This document shows positions 11,201-23,240 of a stretch of 64,000 nucleotides of DNA, piece after piece. The number at the start of each line of letters is the position of its first letter. Within the stretch, counting starts at the first letter, position 1. The stretch spans positions 42,292,196 to 42,356,195 of the forward strand of contig NC_052618.1 in assembly GCF_016545825.1 (NCBI RefSeq), given 5' to 3'. The position numbers were made by a program, and so were the translations under genes. The stretch is from Eucalyptus grandis (lineage: Eukaryota; Streptophyta; Magnoliopsida; Myrtales; Myrtaceae). Under the pieces are notes generated by a model. That model saw only the letters and a program-made list of their open reading frames with translations, was not told where the DNA came from and did no database searches.

Positions 11201-13112
11201 GGTGCCTTGATTTGTGGATGAAGTACAAATTGACTTATCAAATTCCAGAGGCAAATGCGAGTTTGATTGCAATAAATCCATAGTTTTTCTCTTCATGTAG
11301 GAAGATTGCTATTGAAGCTTCAAATAATAAACACGTTGTGCTCATTAATCTCCAACACTACTCTTTCTTTCCATTTGGTTGTAAAAAAACAACAAAATAA
11401 TCTCTTGATTTTGTCCTATAAAATAAGATGTGTATAAAATGAGCCGATTGTGTGAGTTGAAATTGGACAAGTCTACTCATCCATATGGTAAAAATCAAAA
11501 CTTTGTTCGGCTGGTAATATGTTATCAGAACACGTCTGCAACAACATTGTGAGTGGTAAACATTTTAAAATTTGTTCAATCAAGAGAGATTTGTGTGAAA
11601 ACTTGGTGTGTCACTTTATTTAAAGTTGATAATTTTTTTTTAAAAGTTGTGTAAAAAAAAATAAAAAATCGATGATTACTTCCAATGAGGGTTGATAACC
11701 CAAAACTACATGGTAACAGAATGATTAGTAATCTCTAAACTAGATATGAGGTTTGATAACACAAAAAACTAGAACTGTTGATAAGTTATGCTAACTTAGG
11801 CTGGTGATATCTTGAAATAGTTTGTAAATTTGAGGGATAGCTAATCAAGGCAAATAATAGTTAGTAACTTAATAGAAAATTTAGTAAATTTAAAAAGAAA
11901 AAATAAACGTTAGCAACTCACCGACCAAAACTAAAAACGTTAGCAACTCAAATGAAAGTTGAAAATTAATTTAAAAAAGATGTTAAATTACTCTAATTTA
12001 GGCTGAAAAATTCATGTAGGAGTTAGTAAATTTGAAACATCATTAAGTATACAAATAAGAATTGGTAATTTAGTACAAAAAAGGGTAATTTGCAAACTGT
12101 AAAAGAATTGGTAATTTCATAAAAATCTTGGTAAATTACTAACATGTTACGTGGGAAAAAAAGCTCACCCTTTTTTTTTTTTTTTTATCAACGGCTTTTT
12201 GATACTTACCGTTATCTAGAGGCCTTCTGTTGACATTTGAATAGTGGAAAATTGTAAGTATATATGAGATTAGTTATCTAATCCAAAAGGCATATATGAG
12301 ATCCAGTACATGAAAGATCTAAGAGGTTGTTCTAACGTAACTTGGCTAAAATTTTTTGATACATTCTGGAACAATAAAATCATTCATATTTGGCATCCGG
12401 AATAGTTTCTACAGAAACAACAACAACAATAAACGTAATTTTCAAATTGTCATGCGATGCAATAACCATTTGAATTAATTTCCTAAAGCGAATGAATTTT
12501 GCAAAGTTTTTCCTTCCTTTTCTTATAAAAAACTTTCGTTATTTTTTAAACACGAGTGTGAGATTTCACCGGTCATTCCAATTAAGAGATTTTCTTCTTA
12601 AAAATGAAAACCTTTCAGCAATAAGCCCAGAGAATCAGTTACCTAAAAAGTCCTCACTGAGTTTCTCCAATGATTTTTATCATAGCATACATAACTAATC
12701 TACAAGTAGCTTAAATAAGAGGAGGGTTAATTTCTTTCATAAGAAAATGAAGGTTAACACCTTTTGTTTTCATAATACTTGTCATATTATGGATGGCGGC
12801 CATCGGCAATAGCGAATTTCTCAAGATCATATATACGCTGACAATAGCTAGTCTCAGAGATACGCAGTGCTATCAGCATCCCTATTTCTACGTTTTTGTT
12901 TGTTGTCCTCCTTTGACCCTTATTGTGAGGATTAAATATGATCCGCGCTTTGGGATGATTTTGTTGAGTCCACTGTTTGGCGCGTCTTGGAAGGCATGAC
13001 TTGGAAAGTTGGAGCCGTCATGATTGACATTCGACTATGATCGGAAAATGACTCGAAGTATACTGTAGAGTGACTACTTTCTTCGTGAATCAAGAACATT
13101 TTAAAGTGACAA
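11201..13112. promoter_or_regulatory. 5' flank of pseudogene II-A
   Basis: Non-coding, AT-rich, collinear with 32270-34212 at roughly 1% difference by eye. It is more distantly related to the 5' flanks of the type I genes: the W-box TTGACC within CTCCTTTGACCC is present near 12910. It was presumably the promoter of the type II receptor before it decayed. No other gene is seen. Confidence 0.5.
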
Positions 13113-16100
13113 TTGTTCGCAGGTCCCAAGGAACCTATAGCGCCTTACGATAGTTTTGTGTTTACACTTCTATGGGCGATCTTTCTTATTCAAGCAATTG
13201 AATTCGGTCATTCCAAAGCTTCAACCAACTTTAGTTGTATTGGTGTGGAGAAGGAAGCTCTTCTAAAGTTCAAGCATGGTCTCACTGATCCTTCGAGACG
13301 CCTATCGTCATGGACTGGTGAGGAATATTGCAACTGTAAAGGAGTCAAATGCGACAAAAAGACCAGTCATGTCCTAAAGCTCAATCTTCATAACCTATAT
13401 ATTGAAGATATCGTGTTCCCACCTTCAGATACGTGCAGGTTGAGAGGTAACATAGTCCCTTCTTTAACTGATATGAAGTATCTAAAGTATCTTGACCTTA
13501 GGGTGTGTTTGTTTTGCAAAAACCATTTCCAAGAAATCGTTTTCCTCATTTTCCAGCGTTTGGTTCATTTAGGAAAATGAGTCAACGGAAAATGTTTTCC
13601 TTCCAAAACTTAAATTCAAGAAAACAATTTTCCTTTTGAAAAAACCGGAAAACGTTTTCAAAATATTTTAAGGTCCTAGCTTGATGAAAAATTATTATTA
13701 AAAATAATTTATAATTAAAAATTTTGAATTTTTTATTATTATATATTTTCTTTTCTTTCTTCTTTCTTTTTTTTTTTCTTTTTCTCTTTTCTTTTTTTTG
13801 CCTGTGAACATAAAAAAAACCATAACTCCTCCTCCCCTCTCTCCTTCTCCTTTGCCCCTTCTTTCTGTCGCTGCCACCTCCTCCAACCTCGCCCCACCTC
13901 GCGCTCTTGTTGGCTTCACTCCCTCCTCTTCCTTTTCGTCGGCATCTTTTATACTTCAATCATTTTTCAAATGCAATCCAAACACCAGAAAATATTTTCA
14001 GTCACGTATCACCAAACAAAGGAAAACTAATCATTTTCCTAGAAAATGGTTTCCCGGAAAACATTTTTCAAAAACATTACGTTTTCTGTGAAACAAACAC
14101 ACTTTTAGTGTGAATGACTTTTCATTCCAGAAAATCCCAATGTTCTTTGCTTCTCTTTAGAAACTGGAGTATCTTAACCTCTCATATGCAGGCTTTGACA
14201 GAGATATTCCTAGGCAGCTCAATAACCTTTCAAAATTACAGTATTTGGATCTTAGGAGTGACTTCGTTTTGGGTTACTTAACCTTGAACAACCTTAATTG
14301 GGTGTCGAAATTATATTCTTTGAAATACTTGCACATGTTCAATGTTAACCTTTTTAAGAATGTTAACCTTTTTAAGGCTGAAGATTGGTTTAGTTCCATC
14401 AACATGCTTCCATCTTTGCAACCTTTAGGGTTAAGAGATTGTGAATTGCAAGATGTTTCTAGCTTTTTGCAGGCCAAATTCACCTCTCTTAAATTCCTCG
14501 ATATCGGATCTAATCAAATAAGTTTTTCTATTCCGCCGTGGATCCATAACTTGAGCAAGCTAGAATATATTGATTTGTCTGCCACCTTTCGTATTGAAGA
14601 CCCATTTCCTATGGCAAACATTGAAAATAATCAAAGGCTTGTCTTTTTTGACGTGACTCAAAATTCTCTACAAGGCGATTTTCTAAAAAACTTAAGTAAT
14701 GTTTGCAAATTGCAAGTGGAACGACTATGCGACAACCACATCAGCGGAAATATTTCAAGCATTTTAAATGGACCTCTTGGTTGCATAAAAAGTATGTGGA
14801 AGATCTTTGATATTTCCCACAATAATTCTAGTGGTGACCTACTAGATCAATTTAGAGATTTCAAAGAACTAGAGTGCCTCGATCTTTCATCGAACTCAAT
14901 TTCTGGTTTTCTACCTACCAATTTGTCAGAGCTATCATCTCTAAGAAAGTTGGATCTAAGTCATAACAAATTGAGCGGGACCATTCCTGAGAATATCAGG
15001 CAACTACCGAATTTAAAGAACCTTTGGTAGGAGCAGAATTCGTTGTCTGGAGTTTTAAGCGAACTTCACTTTGAAAATCTTAATGCCTCGACCAATTTAT
15101 ACATCTCCTCCAATGAGCTCATATTAAATGTAGTCCTACTTGGGTTCCACCATTCCAAGTTCATGGGATAGATTTGTCAGATTGCAAAGCGGGGCTTGCA
15201 TTTCAAACAAAAAGGAACATTACGGGGTTGATGAGGTCAAACACAAGCATCTCAAACGACATTCCTAATTGGCTCTATAGCATTTCCTCCAATATTAAAG
15301 TTTTGGATATTTCAAGCAACATGCTTAGAGGCCAAGTTCCCCAACATATCGGAGACAAGATGCCACGGTTAACAATATTGAAACTTTCAGGTAATAATCT
15401 CACCGGTGGCATTCCAAGTTCTCTGTATATGCTGAAACAGCCGGTTGAAATTAATCTCTCAAAGAACCAACTGTTTGGGAGACTTCCTCGATGTTGGGGA
15501 GCATCGCAATCGTTAATTTTTTTTTTTATTATTTGGGGATAACAAGTTAAATGGTCAGAATCCGAAATCTTTGTGTCATCTTCAGCAATTATTCGTTCTT
15601 AGCCTACGTAGGAATGGCTTTAGTAGAGTAATCCCAAACTGTTTGTCAATTCTACGTTGGATTTTTTTTTTTTTTTTTGGATCTCAGCGACAATGAATTC
15701 CCAAGTAGGTTAGCTCCATTTGGGAAACATCCTCAATCATTGGAATATATCAATTTAGAGAAAAATCGCTTTGTTGGAGGCATTCCTCCTCAACTTTGCC
15801 AACTTCTCTATCTCCGTTTACTGAGCCTCGCACGGAATAACATTTCTGGACCCATTCCCAATTGAATTGGCGGGTTCACGTCTAAGTTTGATGGCGATCA
15901 TTCTAACGATTGGCCATACGTTATCGGTCTCCATTTAATGGTTAACACAAAGGAGCTAGCCAAGATTATGTTTAGTTTGCAGACTTCTTCTTAATCGATC
16001 TCTCGGCAAACATGTTGGATTGAGAGATACCGGAAGAGTTCACTAGGCTCAGCGAACTTCGAAATCTGAACCTCTCTCAGAATAATTTTAGTGGACACAT

Positions 16101-16445
16101 ACCCTCAAATGGTGACATGAAAAACTTGGAATCTGTTGATCTTTCTAGAAACAAACTTTCGGGTTCCATCCCACCAGGCATATCCAACCTAGACTTCCTC
16201 AGTCATCTGAATTCATCCTTCAATAGAATCTCTGGCCCTATTCCATCCGACAACCGTCTATGCACTGTGGACGATGAATCTGTTTATCGCGGTAATAACG
16301 AACTCTGTGGAGCTCCTCTTTCCAAAATTTGTTCCAGTTATGAGCCACCCGGTGCCGATGGTGATAATTCGAGAGGAGATAGGCCTAGAGAAGGCGATTT
16401 GGATATATCCACAATTGGTTCTGTGCAGGATTCGGATCAGGTTTT
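13113..16445 (+). pseudogene. LRR-RLP pseudogene (type II, block A)
   Basis: Homologous to the two intact receptors from the signal peptide (LLWAIFLIQAIEFGHS) through the LRRs to the C-terminal cap (CGAPLSKIC) and the acidic stretch, ending at the assembly gap. The codon aligned with the type I start ATG is ATA at 13137-13139. Other lesions are a 604-bp transposon at 13501-14104, a TAG at 14158-14160, a TAG at 15028-15030, a 17-base poly-T run at 15662-15678 that breaks the frame, and further stops near 15860-16020. The start, both TAGs, the poly-T run and a short internal duplication (NVNLFK twice, near 14340-14380) are shared with pseudogene II-B. The transmembrane region is lost in the gap. 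Confidence 0.9.
13501..14104. mobile_element. PIF/Harbinger-like non-autonomous element (604 bp)
   Basis: Inserted in pseudogene II-A. The left end is GGGTGTGTTTGTTT and the right end reads AAGTGTGTTTGTTT on the other strand. Both sides are flanked by TTA (13498-13500 and 14105-14107), the 3-bp target duplication typical of PIF/Harbinger. Block B has a single TTA here (GATCTTAGTGTGAATG, near 34530), i.e. an empty site. The interior has GGAAAA/TTTTCC subterminal motifs and a pyrimidine-rich tract; no transposase frame is present. The short open frames inside are not considered genes. Confidence 0.85.
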
Positions 16446-16545
16446 NNNNNNNNNNNNNNNNNNNNNNNNNNNNNNNNNNNNNNNNNNNNNNNNNNNNNNN
16501 NNNNNNNNNNNNNNNNNNNNNNNNNNNNNNNNNNNNNNNNNNNNN
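16446..16545. other. assembly gap (100 N)
   Basis: Exactly 100 unknown bases, the conventional size for a gap of unknown length. It removes the transmembrane end of pseudogene II-A. The sequence on the far side does not continue the C-terminus, so real sequence is missing or the join is a scaffolding decision. Confidence 0.98.
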
Positions 16546-16640
16546 GTTTTAACAAACAAAATTCCAACAGAGCGAAGCTATTATAAAATTCAAGCACGAC
16601 TCCACTGATCCATGGCGACGCCTCTTGTTTGGAAAATCTC
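16546..16640 (+). pseudogene. N-terminal LRR-RLP relic after the gap
   Basis: The bases after the gap read AAGCTATTATAAAATTCAAG and continue to a CACTGATCCATGGCGACGCC-like segment. This aligns with the part of the receptor genes coding EALLKFKHGLTDPSRRL. It is an N-terminal cap fragment, so a further receptor copy, mostly lost, begins where pseudogene II-A should end. Only about 95 bases can be recognised. Confidence 0.6.
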
Positions 16641-16854
16641 CCTATGGAATTTTGATGATTTCAAAACTATTCTTGATACTAATATCTACTATGATAAGTG
16701 TAGATTATGTGTTAATAATACATAAATTGATTTTCCAGAGATATAAGCAAAGACGAAGAACCCAACTGGTGACAATTTAGAGAACAAGTGCAATTTGACA
16801 AGTAGCTCATAGCAATTTACATGATAATAGTACATTCCATATAATCTGAATATA
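16641..16854. other. spacer, no feature seen
   Basis: AT-rich non-coding sequence between the LRR relic and the Mutator-like element. Confidence 0.4.
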
Positions 16855-17959
16855 GGGAAAAGTACCAAAAAAGTCATAAATCTATTGCGTGGATATTAAT
16901 TCAATCATAAACTTTACAATTAGACTAAACCTGTTTACATTGATATCAATTGAGTACATCCAAATAATTTATGCTGGAAATTGCTAACATGGACGCCTGG
17001 TCGTCCTACATGGTATGATTAATGCTAACTTAGATATTTTTATATAATTTTAATATTTTTGATTTTTAATTAATATTTTCCTTTTTTTCGTTTTTCTTTT
17101 CTTTTCTTCCTCTTTTTCCACCCACCTCCGATTGGTGGAGGTCATCAATTGTCGGCGTGGGCGAGGGTCAAGACACCCTCATCGGCCACAGGCGGACCAG
17201 CCCTTGTTGGCCTTTGGCGAGGGCTAGGCAAGGCCGCCCCTCGCTAGATCTAGCGAGGGGACCTTCACCCAGCCTTGTTAGAGGCTAGCAAGGGCTAGCA
17301 GGGCTAACGGGGCTTTAGCAAGGGTTGGCCTCGCCTGGATGAGGTCCCTCGCTAGATCTAGCGAGGGGACCCTGCGGCAAGAGTGGCCTCGCCTGGATGG
17401 TGAGGGCCTCATCCAAGCAAGGCCGACCCTCGCCGGCCCTCGCGTCGGTCTTTGGTCTTTGTGAGGCCTCGTCGAGGCTAGGCTAGTGAGGGCTTCCTAG
17501 CGCTCGTCAACCCTCGCTAACCTCTAGCGAAGGTTGGGTGAGTGTCCGCTCATTAGACTTGGTGAGGAGTAGCCTTGCCAAGCCCTCCCTAGACCTTGCC
17601 AAAGGCTAGCGAAGGCTAGTCTACCTGTGGCTAGTAAGGGTGTCCTGGCCCTCACCCTAGCTGGTAGCTGGCGACCTCCGCTGGTCGGAGGTGAGTGAAG
17701 GAAGATGAGGAAGAAAGAAAGAAAAGGGAAAAAAAGAAATGAAGGGAAAAGAGAAGAAAAAAAAGGAAAAAATTAATAAAAAATCGAAAAAAAATTAAAA
17801 ATTATATGAAAATAATCATGTTAGCACCGGTTGTGCCATGTAAAACGACGGTATCCATGTCAGCAATTTCCGACATAAATTGGTTGGATGGACTTAATTG
17901 GTATTAATGTGAAAATGTTTAGGTCTCAATAGGTTTATAACTTTTTTAGTACTTTTTCC
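16855..17959. mobile_element. Mutator-like element with long inverted repeats and GC-rich core (about 1.1 kb)
   Basis: The left end begins GGGAAAAGTACCAAAAAAG, and the right end reads GGAAAAAGTACTAAAAAAG on the other strand. The inverted similarity continues inward for about 170 bases, including TGCTGGAAATTGCTAACATG on the left against its right-side partner. Long TIRs of this kind are typical of plant MULEs. No clean 9-bp target duplication is seen. The interior (17140-17700) is GC-rich with degenerate GAGGCTAG/CTCGC motifs, followed by a purine-rich A tract. No transposase is encoded. Confidence 0.75.
17237..17367. repeat. two AGATCT-centred perfect palindromes in the GC-rich core
   Basis: 17237-17260 is a 24-base perfect palindrome centred on AGATCT with arms of CCCCTCGCT. 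17346-17367 is a second, 22-base palindrome of the same sequence. A third palindrome with the same centre and similar arms is at 31531-31556 in a different transposon family. Confidence 0.85.
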
Positions 17960-18789
17960 AACAAAAAACTGCCACCGCAATGGTCCAAGAAATGATAGTT
18001 ACTAATTAAGAATACATCCATAAAAAATGAACTCTTGTAGAATAAGAAATTATTATGCAAACTTACCATCCTTTCTTATTTCCTTTTATGTGGTCGGGTT
18101 AAAATTATTAGTACGATCTTTTCAAATTTAAATAATAAATCAACGATAAGTTATGATGCAACTTTAGTATAACAAAATTATTTAGATACTTCAACTTTGG
18201 GTTAAACTTTCTTTTAGAAATTTCTCCTGCAGCCAAGGGATTAAGCGCCTTTGTAATAAATTCAGCAGAATCACGAGCCAATGCATTACGCACATGGCAA
18301 CATAACTTTTATTGTATCATTTTTTGGACTGGAAAATGAACAACGATTTTTACCATCTCCTGAAAATTTCAATAACAGGTGCTGTGTGTAGACTACAACT
18401 TGAAGATTCACCAGGGACCTTGACTGCAAATTAATTTGGCATCTTTGCCGAACAATTTCTTCAATGTACATGTAGAACGCTAATGGGACAGACCAAGGAA
18501 GTAATATTTAGGAAATTTTTCAGTTACATCACATATTCAACTTGATACTAACAGCAACCCTAGATAGGAACGCATGGTCGACGTAAGAAATATGTCGACA
18601 CTATCTAATGAACGCATGGTCGACGTAATGCTTGGGCGTTTGTTATAGTAAAAATGATTTCGAATTTAGTGCATTGATATAGGAAGATTTCCGAGGCCTA
18701 TCCACTTCCAAGAGCTTTCTTTCTTGTGTAAAACGTGTTTGGTAGAAAGAATATCCGATGTATTAATTAAATCATAATGTTATCGTTAA
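17960..18789. other. spacer with a 19-bp direct repeat
   Basis: AT-rich sequence without a credible gene. GAACGCATGGTCGACGTAA occurs exactly at 18568-18586 and again at 18610-18628, 42 bases apart. Short minus-strand frames at 18108-18471 match nothing I recognise. Confidence 0.5.
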
Positions 18790-19490
18790 TGTTAAAATAT
18801 TTTAAAGTCTAAAAGTAAGTCTCCCTAGTCAATTCTTATGATGCTCCTAACCATATAATTAAACACGCTTTGCTTGATCACCACGTCTTTTGCCCTTTTT
18901 GACTCAAGTCCATGACACATCGCACTTCCATCGTGATGTTCATGGCTTCCTTTTAGTGAACATAGAATAATGTGTGTACAATGTCGTAGTGGGGTGGGCG
19001 ATTCTATGTCTCGCATAAGCTTTATAGATCCGGTTGAAGATTCACGCTTCCAACTAATGGATTACTTATTAAAAGAAAGAATTGGGGGAGACAAAAATCC
19101 ACACGGCAATAAGGTTCTCAGTCGAGTTGGCCCATGTGCTAGACCTGGGGTAGGTTCTTCTAAGAAATTGATTTATATTTTTCCGAATAAAAATAATTCA
19201 GAAAAAATGAAACTATTTTTGTCAAATAATAAAAAGATACTTGACGAAAATTAATGAAAAGAATTTATTCAATTAAAAATTTTAAAAATCTACCAAAAAA
19301 TTAAACAAATTAAAATACAATTAGCTCTTCACATAGTTAAAAAAAAAAAAAAAAAAAAAACAAATTGCACATAATGGTGTCCTAATAATAACACACAAAT
19401 TACACTGCAATATTATGGTTGATATATTCAATGTCTTTGGTGCCATGTCCCTTACCATGATTCAAATACTACAATTTCGCCATTGTCCTC
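18790..19490. repeat. dispersed repeat, copy 2
   Basis: Begins TGTTAAAATATTTTAAAG and is collinear with 21473-22370 and 22371-23240 at clearly lower similarity. Its first 200 bases also resemble the gypsy LTR ends at 8051 and 28156 (AAGTCTCCCT and CATGACACATCGCACTTCC landmarks). It looks like an old LTR-derived repeat that became part of the 5' flank of the receptor block. An A-run lies at 19340-19360. Confidence 0.6.
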
Positions 19491-20428
19491 TTGTTCATGT
19501 GGAGCACATCAATATGGAGTCAATTCTAACAAAAACTAATCATGCCCTATGACAATGATTTCTAAATTTTTGTAGAATATTTGGACTCCATTAAAACTGT
19601 AGATGTTGATGGGTCAGTAAATCATGAGTCATGATGGAAAAAATCGAAAAGTTAGCGGCTCTGCCCTTCATCATTTTGTAACGTTGATGTTGTCTTCACC
19701 AACTTTATTAATTTATTTGGACTAATCTGTTCCTAGGTATGTCTCCTTCCATTGGTAAATCTAGCAAAAGGCTGTGGGGTGTTCTTGTTTTTGCGAAGCA
19801 AAGACGTTTGGGTTTCTAGCCACTTCTTGTTGAGGGCGCCATCTCCATGGGGGTGGAACCGTCATGTCAAATCAACTAGTGCATGCGACATGTATATTTG
19901 TTCCACTTGGACCTCTTCACACAGCCCCCAATTTTCGTAATAACCGAACAAGGAGAGTTTCAAGCCCCTCTAACTTGAACCTAGCGTCTTTCATGGGCAT
20001 TACTACCAGTGTTACTTGCGTGGCACATATTTCATTGATGGTCTCTTATTTACGCAGTCAATGGACAGTCAGTAACCCTTTTAATTAATATATTTGAATG
20101 GCATGTACCGGAACCTATCTTTGTGGTCAGGCAAATTTCAGCCGGGAATTTCTATAATACTCGTGCACATGAATTTCATGGATATCAATGTTTGCTTTAT
20201 GTCTTGTAACGTATTAAATTGAAAATATCAAGCTAATTTACGTGCAATCCATATAGTCTTTACATTCCAAATTCGACTTTAATTAGCATTGTGCATCCAG
20301 TAATAATTTGAATTCATTTTTTAAAGTTACTAATTCTATAATAGTACTTTCTTTCCATAATTGAAGTTTTATTCCTTCTTTTTTCCCATGCACATGGTGT
20401 GCGCTGTTTTGTTATGAGTATAAAAAAA
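19491..20428. other. spacer, no gene recognised
   Basis: The only open frames (for example 19752-20088, plus strand, two frames) show no family features. Confidence 0.4.
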
Positions 20429-21005
20429 GGGAAAAATGAAAATGATACCTTAATTATAGTTTAATATGTAATGTCATCCCAAAATTTTAATTTGTTCAAT
20501 ATGGTTCATTCTAGACTTTTGATTTATTTAGTGCCGTCCCTAAATTGTTGGTGAATGTACAATGTAATTTTCTTTTTTGGTTCAAATGACAAAATGGACA
20601 ATATTTGATGACGTGTTATCATATATTGAGTTGCATTTTTTTTAAATGATTAGTCATAATTTTTTCTATCTACTTTAGGAAAGAAGAAAAAAATTAGGAC
20701 GTCAACATGTCCATCCTTATTTCATAACGTTGACTATTGTATTCTGATTCGATATGAATATCTTACTTGGTAATCCACATGTAACTTTTTTTTATTATCC
20801 ATTGTTCAAACTTAACAAATCGAGATTCACATTAGCAGGTTTGTTAACTTGAATTGATGGAAGGAAGACAGGAACAATTTTATGTAGTTTAGAAACTAGA
20901 TTGAACATTTAATAATAGTTGATGGAACATATTAAACAAATTAAAAATCCAGGTACTAGAGTGCATATTGGATTAAAATCCATGGATTATTTATGTCATT
21001 TCTCC
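20429..21005. mobile_element. Mutator-like MITE with diverged long inverted repeats (about 577 bp)
   Basis: The left end starts GGGAAAAATGAAAATGATAC. The right end read on the minus strand starts GGAGAAATGACATAAATAAT. Similarity of the two ends runs inward for about 80 bases, including TTTAATTTGTTCAATATG on the left and TTTAATTTGTTTAATATG on the right. No coding frame and no clear target duplication are present. The family differs from the one at 16855. Confidence 0.6.
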
Positions 21006-21472
21006 TAAAGAAATATCTCTCCAGCTGTTTATGGGGTTCCCTGTGTTTTCTTACACAAGCTTCATGTATTGCAAAATACATGTGAAAAACAGTTATCACG
21101 ACTCACTAACATATGTTCTAGATGGCATTAGTCCTAGCATGACTACAGGATTGCTTCCCCAACCAGCACGTACAAAGAGATGATATGCGCAATAATAAGA
21201 ACAACTTACATTTTGTTTTCAAGTTTCTAAAGTAAATATATGTTGATAGAAACTTTGTACATTGGAGATACAATAAGTTTTGGTTAAGTTCCTGAAATCT
21301 TTAATGTTAATAAGTTATAAACAAACAAGACTTTGAAGTCTCGTTGTCTTTGATGGCTTGACCGAATGGGTTGTGACAAGCATGACTTAGAAATTTTTAA
21401 TCATGCTTTAGGATTTGGAAAAGATTTAGTGCCTTCTCGTTGGTATTAGTTAAATTATCGTGTAACTGTCAA
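21006..21472. other. spacer, no feature seen
   Basis: AT-rich non-coding sequence between the Mutator-like MITE and the tandemly duplicated repeat. Confidence 0.4.
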
Positions 21473-22370
21473 TGTTAAAATATTTTAAGTCTAAAAGTAA
21501 GTCTCCCCAGTCAATTCTTGTGATCTCCTAACCATTTAATTAAACACATATTGCACTTCGATCGATAAAATAGAACGTGCGAATAACTTTGCTTGATCAC
21601 CACGTTAATCTCTTCCCCTTTTTGACTAAAGTCCATGACACATATCGCACTTTGATCATGATGTTTATGGCTTCCTTTTACTGAACACGGAATAACCTAT
21701 GTACAATGTATGCCTTATAATATGCTTATAAACTTAAAATTCACGGTAATTATGATTTAGCCATATGAACATCCTCACTCGAAACTGTCGTTGTAGGGTG
21801 GGCGATTTTGTCTAGTTGAAGATTCGCGCTTCCAACTTATGGTCATTTATGAAAAGAAAGTATTGGCGGAGATAGAAATCCGCACGGTAGTTGACTTGGA
21901 CGCTAGGTCGTGCTGGCCCACATGCCAGACCCGGCGCAGGTTTTTCTTAGAAATTGATTTATATTTTTCAGAATAAAAATAATTAAAAAATGAAGCTATT
22001 TTTTGTCAAATAATAAAAAGATACTTGAAGAAAATTAACGAAAAAACTCTTATTCAATTAAACCAATTAAAATAAAAGCAGCTCTTCACATAATTTGAAA
22101 AAAACGAATTGCACATAATGGTGTCCTTGTAACGACAACACACAAATTACATCACAAGAGAATGTTTGAGAAATTCAGTGTCTTTGGAGCTGTGTCCCTC
22201 ACCATAATTCAAATGATATAATCTCGCCGTTGTCCTCATCCTTCAACACTACTCTCTTTCTTTCCATTTGATGACAGAAAATTAGCTCTGTTGATGAGCT
22301 ATGCTAACATGGGCTAGCAATCTCTAAAAAGACTTAGCAACTTAAAGGGATAGCTAATAAGAGCAAATCA
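21473..22370. repeat. dispersed repeat copy 3 = first unit of a tandem duplication
   Basis: From about 21502 this unit is repeated head to tail at 22371-23240. Both begin CTCCCCAGTCAATTCTTGTG and run through the CACCACGTTAATCTCTTCCC and TTGCACATAATGGTGTCC landmarks to AAAGGGATA. The junction at 22370/22371 is abrupt: GAGCAAATCA is followed directly by CTCTCCCCAG. The unit length is about 870 bases. Confidence 0.8.
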
Positions 22371-23240
22371 CTCTCCCCAGTCAATTCTTGTGACGCTCCT
22401 AACCATTTAATTAAACACATATTGCACTTTGATCGATAAAATATAATGTGCGATTAACTTTGCTTGATCACCACGTTAATCTCTTCCCCTTTTTGACTAA
22501 AATCCATGACACATATCGCACTTTGATGATGATGTTCACGACTTCCTTTCATTGAACACATAATAACCTGTACAGTGTATGTCATATAATCTGCTTATAA
22601 ACTTAAAATTCATGGTAATTATGACTTAGCCATGTGAACATTCTCACTCGAAACTGTCGTTATAGGCTGGGCAATTCTGTTTGGTTCAAGATTCACGCTT
22701 CCAACTTATAGATCATTTATGAAAAGAAAGAATTGGTGGAGATAGAAATCCACACAACAGTTGAGTTGGGCGCTAGGTCGTGCTAGCCCACATGCCAGAC
22801 CCGGGGCAGGCTTTTCTTAGAAATTGATTTATATTTTTTCCAAATAAAAATAATTAAACAAATGAAACTATTTTTTGTCAAATAATAAAAATATTCTTGA
22901 AGAAAATTAATGAAAAACTCTTATTCAATTAAACCAATTAAAATACAAGTAGCTCTTCACATAATTTGAAAAAAAAACAAAAAAAACAAATTGCACATAA
23001 TGGTGTCCTTATAACTATAACACACAAATTACATCAGAATAGAATGTTTGATAAATTTAGTTTCTTTGGAGCCGCGTTCCTCACCATAATTCAAATGATA
23101 TAATGTTGCCGTTGTCGTCATTCTTCAACACTACTCTCTTTCTTTCCATTTGATAACAGAAAATTAGCTCAGTTGATGAGCCATGCCAACTTGGGCTAGC
23201 AATCTCTAAAAAAAGAGTCAGCAACTTAAAGGGATATCTA
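22371..23240. repeat. dispersed repeat copy 4 = second unit of the tandem duplication
   Basis: Second unit of the 870-bp direct duplication. It continues without break into the 5' flank of receptor gene I-B (GAGCAAATAAATTTTAATAA), as copy 1 does in block A, so this unit is the ancestral position and 21473-22370 the duplicated one. Confidence 0.78.

Noticed and set aside
13798..14091. Extra exon of receptor II-A
   Set aside because: The sequence is bounded by TTA duplications and missing from block B, so it is an insertion and not an exon.
13582..14113. ORFs with Lys/Arg-rich or Pro/Ser-rich sequence
   Set aside because: They are in the 604-bp Harbinger-like element and arise from a pyrimidine-rich tract.
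18108..18471. Two minus-strand ORFs that could join
   Set aside because: I could not assign any domain; the frames differ, and nothing around them supports a gene.
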